Below, one piece after another: positions 16,749 through 23,276 of a DNA stretch of 45,383 bases. Location: NCBI GenBank assembly GCA_015523195.1, contig WAKU01000018.1, forward strand, positions 1 through 45,383. The letters run 5' to 3'. Numbering within the stretch: position 1 is the first letter of the stretch; every line of letters begins with the position of its first letter. The translations under genes were made by a program, and so were the position numbers. The notes under the pieces are model-generated. The model saw only the letters and a list, made by a program, of their open reading frames with translations. It did no database searches and was not told the DNA's origin. Source of the stretch: Thermococcus sp. GTDB lineage: Archaea; Methanobacteriota_B; Thermococci; Thermococcales; Thermococcaceae.

Positions 16749-17909
16749 TCAAACCTTCACCGGGAGCCTGTGGCCGAGCTTCTCCTCCTTCACCTTCAGG
16801 TAGGCTCTGTTGTATTCTGTAACCTCCGGAGGGGCCGGGACCACCTCCACAACTTCAATCCCCAGCTCCTCTAAGGCCCTGGCCTTTGCCGGGTTGTTGG
16901 TTATGAGCCTGACCTTAGAAACGCCCAATGCCCTGAGCATCTGGAAGGCACTCTCGTAGGTTCTCTCGTCGGCCTTATGCCCCAAAGCCTCGTTGGCTTC
17001 AACCGTGTCCAAGCCCTTGTCCTGAAGCTCGTAGGCCTTTATCTTCTCCTTCAGGCCTATTCCCCTCCCCTCCTGATCCATGTAGAGGAGTATGCCACCT
17101 TCCTGGGCTATCATCCTCAGCGAGTTGGCCAGCTGGCTTCCACAGTCGCACTTGAGCGAGGCAAGGGTATCGCCCGTTAAACACTTGGAGTGAATTCTTA
17201 CGAGCGGGACTTCCCCGTAGGGTTCCCTGACTATCGCCGCGTGCTCCTTGAAGTCCAGCTCGTTGTGGAAGGCTATTATCCTGAACTCGCCGTAGCGCGT
17301 CGGCAACCTCGCGTTGGCGTAAACCTTAATCAGCTGTTTCCGCTTTACGAACTCCTTCCAGACGTCGTCGATGTTGACGACCGGCAAACCATGCTCCTCC
17401 GCGAGCTTTAGCGCGTATTCCCTGTTGTGGGAGTCCCCTCTTTCGTCCAGTATCTCGACTATGAGGGCGTATCTCTTGAAGCCGAGGATTTCCATCAGCT
17501 CAAGTGAGCCCTCCGTATGCCCTCTCCGCCTGTTCAGGCCTACTCCGCCGAGAAGGTGGAGGTGGCCGGGATACCTGAAGTGCTCAACCGAGAGGCCTTC
17601 GGCGATTTTTCGAGCTGTTAAAGCCCTCTCCTCAGAGGTTATGCCCGTGAAGTTCTCCCTGTAGTCAACGGGGATCAAAAAGTTAGTCTCCCCTTCCTTG
17701 CTCGGCAGAAGAAAGAAGCCCCTTTTCAGGGCCTCGTCCATGTCCATCGTGAGGCAGAGGAGGCCCTTCATGGAGAGCATGAAGTTTACAACCTCAGGCG
17801 AGGCTATCTCGGCCGGGTAAACCAAATCGGCCTCAAATTCTCTTCTATCGTCAATGAGAACAACCGGCTTTCCGTCAAGGATAGCGTTTCTTATTGAGTC
17901 CCAGTTCAT
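16749..17909 (-). CDS. ribBA: Bifunctional DHBP synthase / GTP cyclohydrolase II
   Basis: A 386-residue fusion. Residues about 1-200 are 3,4-dihydroxy-2-butanone 4-phosphate synthase (IDDRREFEADLVYPAE, FRYPGHLHLL, RRGHTEGSLELMEI). Residues about 200-386 are GTP cyclohydrolase II with the zinc cysteines in CLTGDTLASLKCDCGSQL and the loop DQEGRGIGLKEKIKAY. Together they make both precursors of the lumazine synthase reaction. The RibBA fusion is a bacterial arrangement; most archaea use unfused or unrelated enzymes. It has its own promoter with operator-like repeats at 17922-17972. Confidence 0.95.
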   Translation of the reverse strand: MNWDSIRNAILDGKPVVLIDDRREFEADLVYPAEIASPEVVNFMLSMKGLLCLTMDMDEALKRGFFLLPSKEGETNFLIPVDYRENFTGITSEERALTARKIAEGLSVEHFRYPGHLHLLGGVGLNRRRGHTEGSLELMEILGFKRYALIVEILDERGDSHNREYALKLAEEHGLPVVNIDDVWKEFVKRKQLIKVYANARLPTRYGEFRIIAFHNELDFKEHAAIVREPYGEVPLVRIHSKCLTGDTLASLKCDCGSQLANSLRMIAQEGGILLYMDQEGRGIGLKEKIKAYELQDKGLDTVEANEALGHKADERTYESAFQMLRALGVSKVRLITNNPAKARALEELGIEVVEVVPAPPEVTEYNRAYLKVKEEKLGHRLPVKV

Positions 17910-17921
17910 CTTTCATTCCCC

Positions 17922-17972
17922 TGGAACAATTTTGTTCCACATCTTTTAAAAATTTGTTCCAAAACTGGAATT
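17922..17972 (-). promoter_or_regulatory. ribBA promoter with RbkR-type operator array
   Basis: On the minus strand two GGAACAAA half-sites (17960-17953 and 17938-17931) lie exactly 22 nt apart and flank a TATA-like TTTTTAAAA. The downstream half-site is part of the perfect inverted repeat TGGAACAA-TT-TTGTTCCA (17922-17939). The upstream one belongs to TTCCA-N4-TGGAA (17957-17970). The same architecture occurs upstream of ribD. The likely ligand is the winged-helix riboflavin kinase encoded at 42845-43483; this is inferred. Confidence 0.7.
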
Positions 17973-18522
17973 AAGTGGAGAGGATTCTCCTCACGTACCT
18001 CGCTATTATGTCTATCTCGTAGTTCACCCTCTCGCCGGGTCTCAGGAGGCCGAGGTTCGTCTTCTCCAGTGTGTAGGGAATCACCTGAATCCAGAAGCGG
18101 TTTCCCTCGACCTTCGCCACCGTAAGCGAGATGCCGTTTAAAGCTATTGAACCCTTCTCTGTCACTCCCCACTTCTCGGGTGGCATCTGGAAGGCCATCC
18201 ACGTCGTGTTCCCGCTCGTCCTCTTCGCTATAAAGCGAATCGTCCCGTCCACGTGCCCGGTTACGATATGCCCATCGAGTCTGTCACCCACTCTCAGGGC
18301 CCTTTCAAGATTCACAACCTTCGCTTCCCTCAGGTTCGTCCTCCTCAGCGTTTCTTCCCCAACGTCGAAGGTCGCCCTTCTCCCGTCAAAGCTCACAACG
18401 GTTAAGCAAGCACCGTTTACCGCGACGCTGTCGCCGGGCCTGACTTCGAATGGAACCTCCACGTAGAGCTTTCCCGCTGAATAACGGGCTTTGCCAGTTG
18501 CCTCAACTATCCCGCTGAACAT
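17971..18522 (-). CDS. ribE: Riboflavin synthase, bacterial alpha-subunit type
   Basis: A 183-residue protein from ATG 18522, preceded by GGTGG, beginning MFSGIVEATGK. It has two tandem lumazine-binding repeats: residues about 1-85 with RPGDSVAVNGACLTVV and DGHIVTGHVDG, and about 90-183 with KGSIALNGISLTV. It dismutates two 6,7-dimethyl-8-ribityllumazine molecules to riboflavin. This is the bacterial type, not the archaeal RibC type related to lumazine synthase. It overlaps the ribD 3' end by 20 nt. Confidence 0.95.
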   Translation of the reverse strand: MFSGIVEATGKARYSAGKLYVEVPFEVRPGDSVAVNGACLTVVSFDGRRATFDVGEETLRRTNLREAKVVNLERALRVGDRLDGHIVTGHVDGTIRFIAKRTSGNTTWMAFQMPPEKWGVTEKGSIALNGISLTVAKVEGNRFWIQVIPYTLEKTNLGLLRPGERVNYEIDIIARYVRRILST

Positions 18523-19579
18523 CCCCACCACCCGGGTAAGCCGTAACCAAAAAGCTCTCTCCGAGCCTCTCTATTGACTCTATCCTCAAAAGGGGAGCTT
18601 CGTTCGCTTCCCCAACCTTCAGACACTCGAAGGGTTTAATTCCCCTCCCAAAGAGCTTCGGGCCGTAGAAGAGGTAGAACTTGTCGGCGTGGCTTAAAAA
18701 CTGGCAGGCTATCCTGCCGCCCTCTATCAGAACGCTGTCTATGCCGAGTTCGCCGAGCTTCCTCAGGATCCCCTCCGGCTTCGTTATCGGGTAGGCCTCC
18801 GCTATACCCTCGAACTTCTCCGGCCTTTCAGTGAAGAAAATAACCCTGCCGTCCTCAAATAGCTTGAACTTCCTTCCATTCCTCACCTCGTCTGCTATCC
18901 TGCCGGAGCGGTCGAGGATCGCCTTGACCTTCGGCGGGCAGTTCTCAAGCCTGCAGTTCAGCCTTGGATTGTCGGCTAAGACGGTTCCGGAACCCACCAT
19001 TATGGCCATGTGCCTTCTCCTCAGCTCCTGAACCCTTTCACGGGCTTTCTCGCCGGTTATCCACTGAGAAGAACCGCTTTCGGTCGCTATGAATCCGTCC
19101 AGAGTCAGGGCAAGCTTGATGGCCACAAAGGGCATCTTGGTCGTTATGTATTTTATGAAAATCTCGTTGACCTTTCTCGCTTCATCTTCAAGGAGGCCGA
19201 CTTCCACCTCTATTCCAGCCTTCCTCATCTTTTCTATCCCCTGCCCGGCCACGAGAGGGTTCGGGTCTTTCATCGCAACGACGACCCGCTTAAAGCCCTC
19301 GGCTATTATCCTGTCGGCACATGGTGGTTGCTTCCCCCAGTGGGAGCAGGGTTCGAGGGTTACGTACATCGTGGCGCCTTTAACATCGTAGCCCTTGGCC
19401 TTGGCGTCCTCTATAGCGTTCACTTCGGCGTGCTTTTCCCCGAACTTCCTGTGCCAGCCGGTACCTATTATCTCGCCGTCCTTGACTATTACAGCCCCAA
19501 CCATCGGGTTGGGATTCACCCAGCCCTCCCCCTTCTTCGCGAGCTCTAAAGCGAGGCGCATGTATTTCTCGTCCTCCAT
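18503..19579 (-). CDS. ribD: Bifunctional pyrimidine deaminase/reductase
   Basis: A 358-residue fusion. The N-terminal cytidine-deaminase-like domain has the zinc motif GEKHAEVNAIEDA and LEPCSHWGKQPPCADRI. The C-terminal reductase domain begins near residue 148 (KMPFVAIKLALTLDGFIAT) and contains LIEGGRIACQFL. It performs the second and third steps from the GTP branch of riboflavin synthesis. It is the first gene of the operon; GGTGATGAG precedes the ATG at 19579. Confidence 0.95.
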   Translation of the reverse strand: MEDEKYMRLALELAKKGEGWVNPNPMVGAVIVKDGEIIGTGWHRKFGEKHAEVNAIEDAKAKGYDVKGATMYVTLEPCSHWGKQPPCADRIIAEGFKRVVVAMKDPNPLVAGQGIEKMRKAGIEVEVGLLEDEARKVNEIFIKYITTKMPFVAIKLALTLDGFIATESGSSQWITGEKARERVQELRRRHMAIMVGSGTVLADNPRLNCRLENCPPKVKAILDRSGRIADEVRNGRKFKLFEDGRVIFFTERPEKFEGIAEAYPITKPEGILRKLGELGIDSVLIEGGRIACQFLSHADKFYLFYGPKLFGRGIKPFECLKVGEANEAPLLRIESIERLGESFLVTAYPGGGDVQRDS

Positions 19580-19597
19580 CTCATCACCGCCGATAGT

Positions 19598-19638
19598 TTT
19601 GTTCCGGATTACTTAAGATTTTGTTCCATATATGGAAT
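19598..19638 (-). promoter_or_regulatory. ribD promoter with RbkR-type operator array
   Basis: On the minus strand two GGAACAAAA half-sites (19627-19620 and 19605-19598) are again 22 nt apart and bracket a TATA-like CTTAAGTAA. The upstream one is part of the palindrome TTCCATATATGGAA (19624-19637). The layout matches the ribBA promoter except that the downstream half-site lacks its inverted partner. It suggests that one regulator controls both rib promoters. Confidence 0.7.
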
Positions 19639-19743
19639 TCCCGGCCACGTTGAAAAGCCGTCTCAGTGAGTCATCTAAGAATCTTAGAGATCATACTGCT
19701 AACCCACATTTTGATATCCCTTCATATTCGATGTTAGACGAAC

Positions 19744-19775
19744 CGAAAGCTTTATATATTCGAACCAATATGGTT
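19744..19775 (+). promoter_or_regulatory. Peroxiredoxin promoter with inverted repeat
   Basis: CGAAAGCTTTATATATT (19744-19760) is a strong BRE/TATA element about 60 nt upstream of the start codon. Immediately after it is AACCA-ATA-TGGTT (19763-19775), an inverted repeat where a repressor could block initiation. GAGGTGAT precedes the ATG at 19816. The rest of 19580-19815 holds the ribD promoter and no visible gene. Confidence 0.6.
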
Positions 19776-19815
19776 TATAGTGAAGAAAACACACCAAAAG
19801 ATGAGGTGATGGAAG

Positions 19816-20466
19816 ATGGTAGTTATAGGAGAAAAGTTCCCGGAAGTCGAGGTCAACACGACCTTTGGAAGGATAAAGCTGCCGGAGCACTTCACCGAGC
19901 AGGGCAAGTGGTTCCTGCTGTTCAGCCACCCGGCAGACTTCACGCCGGTCTGCACGACCGAGTTCTACGCCCTCCAAAAGAGGGTCGACCAGTTCAGGGA
20001 GCTCGGCGTCGAGCCGATTGGGCTGAGCGTTGACCAGGTCTTCAGCCACCTCAAGTGGGCAGAGTGGATAAAGGAGAACCTTGGGGAGGAGATAACCTTC
20101 CCGATAATCGCGGACGACCGCGGCGACCTCGCCGATAAGCTCGGCATGATACCCAGCGGAGCAACGATAACCGCAAGGGCTGTCTTCGTCGTTGACAACA
20201 CCGGCACCATAAGGGCAATCGTCTACTACCCGGCCGAGGTCGGAAGGGACTGGGACGAGATACTCCGCCTTGTGAAGGCCCTCAAGATAAGCACAGAGAA
20301 GGGCGTTGCGCTCCCGCACAAGTGGCCCAACAACGAGCTCATCGGCGACCGCGTTATAGTCCCGCCCGCCGGAACCGTCGACCAGATCAAGGAGCGCGAG
20401 GAAGCGAAGGCCAAGGGCGAGATCGAGTGCTACGACTGGTGGTTCTGCCACAAGAAGCTTGAGTGA
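19816..20466 (+). CDS. Peroxiredoxin, archaeal Prx6-type
   Basis: A 216-residue thiol peroxidase. The peroxidatic cysteine is C46 in [13 protein letters not shown]. The C-terminal extension carries C205 and C211 ([11 protein letters not shown]), as in the well-studied archaeal Prx6-like decamers, where a C-terminal cysteine resolves the sulfenic acid. It reduces H2O2 and organic peroxides. Length and motif spacing are normal. It stands as a single gene with its own strong promoter. Confidence 0.95.
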   Translation: MVVIGEKFPEVEVNTTFGRIKLPEHFTEQGKWFLLFSHPADFTPVCTTEFYALQKRVDQFRELGVEPIGLSVDQVFSHLKWAEWIKENLGEEITFPIIADDRGDLADKLGMIPSGATITARAVFVVDNTGTIRAIVYYPAEVGRDWDEILRLVKALKISTEKGVALPHKWPNNELIGDRVIVPPAGTVDQIKEREEAKAKGEIECYDWWFCHKKLE

Positions 20467-20668
20467 ATGGCCTTCTCTCTTCTCAATTTAATTTGGAAAA
20501 GCCCAACTCTGACCTTCTGTAACGCCAAGAGTGCCCTATGTAACTGATTCGTACCTTTTGGATTTCAGTCTTCAGCATTGCAAAGTTTATTGGGGCTGTA
20601 TTTTTCAATCTGAAAATTAAAACCGGAGCGTTTTTATGCCCCCGGCGAGACCCTAAGGGGGGATAGAC

Positions 20669-21259
20669 GTGAGGATAGACGAACTCGACCTGAAGCTCAT
20701 TTACCTCCTCATGGACAACTCACGGCTGAGCATCTCCGAACTGGCCGAGAGACTCGGTGTGAGCAGGCCAACTGCCAAGTCCCGGCTGGAAAAGCTTCAA
20801 AAGGAGGGGATAATCCAGGGGTTCACTGTAAAGCTCAACCCCGAGCTTCTGCGGGCCCACAACATCGTCGCGCTCATCGTGAGAACGGAAGAGCCCGAGA
20901 AGATGGAGGAGTTCGAGGAGATAATCGAGGTAAACCGCTTCACAAGCAGGAAGTACCTCATCAAGGTGGCCGTTGAAAGCATGGAGGAGCTCAGAAAGGT
21001 TATAGAGGGGGCCGGCTTCGAGGTCATCGAGGTAATGCCCATCCTTGAGACCGTCGAGAGGAAGAGCCCACCCAAGGTCAAGGTGCCCTTCAAATGTGAC
21101 TACTGTGGAAAAGAGATTGTCGGCGAGCCGATAGTCTACAAGTACCGCAACAGGGTCTACTTCTTCTGCTGTTCAACCTGCCTGAGGGAGTTCAAGAGGA
21201 CGAGGGAGAATATAGAAAAGTTCAAGCTGAAGGGAGAAAGGGAAGGAAGCGTCCACTGA
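20669..21259 (+). CDS. copR: CopR-like metal regulator (Lrp-type HTH + TRASH)
   Basis: A 196-residue protein from GTG 20669, preceded by GGGGGGAT. Residues about 1-60 are an AsnC/Lrp-type winged HTH (LSISELAERLGVSRPTAKSRLEKL). A ligand-like middle domain runs to about residue 140. Residues 148-185 form a TRASH domain with CDYCG and FFCCSTC, a Cys-based metal sensor. This architecture matches CopR, the copper-responsive regulator described in Thermococcus onnurineus. The neighbourhood contains a copper-type ATPase and Met/His-rich genes, which supports copper or silver sensing. Confidence 0.85.
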   Translation: MRIDELDLKLIYLLMDNSRLSISELAERLGVSRPTAKSRLEKLQKEGIIQGFTVKLNPELLRAHNIVALIVRTEEPEKMEEFEEIIEVNRFTSRKYLIKVAVESMEELRKVIEGAGFEVIEVMPILETVERKSPPKVKVPFKCDYCGKEIVGEPIVYKYRNRVYFFCCSTCLREFKRTRENIEKFKLKGEREGSVH

Positions 21260-21265
21260 GTTCCG

Positions 21266-21586
21266 TCACTTCTCCCCTTCTTCGATTCCCATGTACCTCT
21301 CACAGACCTCGTGCATTTCCCTCATCCACTCCCGGTTTCCGGCGGTGTGCTCCTCCATCTCAGCCTCCATCCCCCCGTGGATTTCTGTGAAGTTGCCGCT
21401 CGCCATGTGATCCTCCATTTCTTCGTGCTCGTTCATCATGCCGTGGCCCATCATTACCCTCGGACCAAAACCCCAGCGCGGGCCGGTTTTCTTGGCTATA
21501 TCAAACCCTCCTCCCTGTGCCATTCCCAATGGGACCGCTATGAGAGCCCCTATCAGGAGTCCTATGAAGAGAGACTTCAACTCCAT
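21266..21586 (-). CDS. Small exported Met/His/Glu-rich protein, candidate metal-binding
   Basis: A 106-residue protein with a signal peptide (SLFIGLLIGALIAVPLGMAQ) followed by a mature part rich in Met, His and Glu. Examples are VMMGHGMMNEHEEMEDHM and IHGGMEAEMEEHTAG. No known domain was recognised. Met/His clusters of this kind bind Cu+ or Ag+ in periplasmic chaperones. It converges with copR (6 nt between stops) and its promoter shares a palindromic motif with the Met-rich/DUF302 gene. Copper binding is an inference. Confidence 0.7.
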   Translation of the reverse strand: MELKSLFIGLLIGALIAVPLGMAQGGGFDIAKKTGPRWGFGPRVMMGHGMMNEHEEMEDHMASGNFTEIHGGMEAEMEEHTAGNREWMREMHEVCERYMGIEEGEK

Positions 21587-21633
21587 TCCGCGTCACCTCT
21601 TTATTCGCTTCATGTTTGAATTAGCCGGGGGAG

Positions 21634-21651
21634 ATAATAGGCTTATTATTC
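21634..21651 (-). promoter_or_regulatory. CopR-type operator candidate, site 1
   Basis: ATAATAGGCTTATTATTC (plus-strand reading) is a palindrome with arms ATAATA and TATTAT around GGCT. It overlaps the expected TATA position about 50 nt upstream of the exported Met/His-rich gene. A near copy occurs at 26021-26038 at the same distance from another metal gene. Confidence 0.6.
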
Positions 21652-21687
21652 CCAGATTGGCAACCAAAAAGGCCGGTTTTTTCAGGG

Positions 21688-21858
21688 ATGAAAAGATGGA
21701 AATGTCGTGATTTGTTCGACTCCTTCGGGGCCGTGATTGAGGACATGAGGAAGATTTTTACACAGTATAAAGCAAATAACGGGAAAGACTTCATATCTGC
21801 TGGTGCAGCCCCGCAAGGGATTAATGTTAGTCTGCGCATGGGCCTCCGAAACGCTTAA
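21688..21858 (+). CDS. Possible 56-residue small protein
   Basis: ATG 21688 opens a 57-codon frame ending at TAA 21856-21858, with MKRWKCRDLFDSF at the start and KDFISAGAAPQG near the end. The central codons look like Thermococcus usage. There is no good ribosome binding site (AGGG touches the ATG) and no recognised domain. It sits in the 297-nt gap between the Met/His-rich gene and the ATPase gene. It may be a gene remnant. Confidence 0.25.
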   Translation: MKRWKCRDLFDSFGAVIEDMRKIFTQYKANNGKDFISAGAAPQGINVSLRMGLRNA

Positions 21859-21867
21859 ATTTAATAA

Positions 21868-21886
21868 CATGATATTTAATATCATG
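21868..21886. promoter_or_regulatory. Perfect palindrome over the ATPase gene start
   Basis: CATGATAT-TTA-ATATCATG is an inverted repeat with 8-bp arms whose last three bases are the start codon of the ATP-binding protein. A TATA-like element (21853-21862, CTTAAATTTA) lies about 25 nt upstream, so the palindrome covers the transcription and translation start. It could be an operator or an mRNA hairpin. Confidence 0.6.
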
Positions 21887-23272
21887 ATACTAAAGTTCAT
21901 CGACCGTGAACCCGAACTCAGGGCCCTTGAGGAACTCTACGCCCAAGACAGGGCCCATTTAGTGCTCATCTACGGGCGAAGGCGGATTGGGAAAACGGAG
22001 CTTGTGAAGCAGTTCATAAAGGGGAGGCAGAGCTTTTATTTCTTAGCAAGGAAGGAGCCGATGGAGCTTGAGCTCGACCGCCTGCTCAGGAGCTTCAACA
22101 GGAAGTTCAACGTCTTCATCGAGGCCCGAAACCTGGAGGAGTTCTTTGAAGAGGTTAGGAAGTTCAGGAAGCTGATCTTTGTTATAGATGAGTTCCCCTA
22201 CTGGGTCGAGGAGAACAAGTCCATCCCCTCCACTTTTCAGTACATCTGGGACGAAATACTCATGGACTCCAGAATCGTGCTGATCCTTATGGGTTCCTCG
22301 ATATCCACGATGGAGAGCCTGATGAGCTACAAGAACCCCCTATACGGGAGGAGGACGGCGCAGATTAAGCTTTCCACACTCAGATTTTTCCACCTTCGGG
22401 AGGCGTTTCCCCGCTACTCCTGGGAGGACCTTGTGAAGGTCTATGGAACCATAGACGGCATCCCTGCGTACCTCCAGTACTTCGGCGACTCCATGAGCGT
22501 CGAGGAGAACATAGAGCGCAACTTTTACAGCAGGGTGAGTATCCTCTACGAAGACGCCGAGAGACTCCTGAAAGACGAGCTGAGGGAGCCGGTGACGTAC
22601 CTCAACATACTCAGGGCAATAAACGAGGGAAAGACAAAACTCACAGAGATAGCCAACGAGACGAAAGTCGCGGTGACCAACCTGCCGAAGTACCTGAAGA
22701 CCCTCGAAACACTCGACCTCGTTTACAAGGAGTTTCCGGTGACGGTGAGGCAGAGAAAGAGGTTCGGGGTTTACAGGGTTAAAGACTTCTACTACCGCTT
22801 CTGGCTCCGCTTCGTGTACCCCTACAGGGACGACATTGAGATCGGCGCGATAAGCTTTGATGATCTCAGAAGGGACTTCAACGTATACCTTGGCGAGGTC
22901 TTTGAGAGGGTTGCCAGGGAGTTTCTGATAACGCTTAACGCAGAGGGTAGGCTGCCGTTCAGGTTCACGAAGATAGGACGGTGGTGGGACAAGGGGGAGG
23001 AGATAGACCTTGTGGCAGTGAACAGCTTAACTAACGAGGCCGGTTTCTTTGAGGCAAAATGGAAAGAGCTCTCCCGCAGAGAGGCCCTCAGGGTTCTGAG
23101 GAAGCTGAAGGAGAAGAGCGAGATGGTCAACATTACGGGGGAAAAGAGGCATCACGGGCTTATCGCAAGGCACGTCGAGGGCAAGGAGAAGCTGAGGGGG
23201 GAGGGATACCTGGTCTTTGACATGGGAGACTTCCAGGAACTTCAAAAAGAGCCCAAAGGCCGAGGGGTGTAA
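21884..23272 (+). CDS. Archaeal AAA-type ATPase with C-terminal DUF234
   Basis: About 462 residues from ATG 21884 (MILKFIDREPELRALEEL). The P-loop lies in IYGRRRIGKTELVKQF and the Walker B in KLIFVIDEFPYW, with a sensor motif in LILMGSS. The C-terminal third has a winged-helix segment (TKLTEIANETKVAVTNLPKYLKTL) and a nuclease-like DUF234 region with EEIDLVAVN and FFEAKWK, a PD-(D/E)xK-like E/D...ExK pattern. This family is common in archaea, often in mobile or variable loci. The role is unknown. Its start codon lies in a palindrome. Confidence 0.85.
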   Translation: MILKFIDREPELRALEELYAQDRAHLVLIYGRRRIGKTELVKQFIKGRQSFYFLARKEPMELELDRLLRSFNRKFNVFIEARNLEEFFEEVRKFRKLIFVIDEFPYWVEENKSIPSTFQYIWDEILMDSRIVLILMGSSISTMESLMSYKNPLYGRRTAQIKLSTLRFFHLREAFPRYSWEDLVKVYGTIDGIPAYLQYFGDSMSVEENIERNFYSRVSILYEDAERLLKDELREPVTYLNILRAINEGKTKLTEIANETKVAVTNLPKYLKTLETLDLVYKEFPVTVRQRKRFGVYRVKDFYYRFWLRFVYPYRDDIEIGAISFDDLRRDFNVYLGEVFERVAREFLITLNAEGRLPFRFTKIGRWWDKGEEIDLVAVNSLTNEAGFFEAKWKELSRREALRVLRKLKEKSEMVNITGEKRHHGLIARHVEGKEKLRGEGYLVFDMGDFQELQKEPKGRGV

Positions 23273-23276
23273 CCTC

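Noticed and set aside
21621-21839. Minus-strand frames covering the copR-ATPase gap
   Set aside because: They overlap the candidate operator and promoter and have no coding-like codon use.
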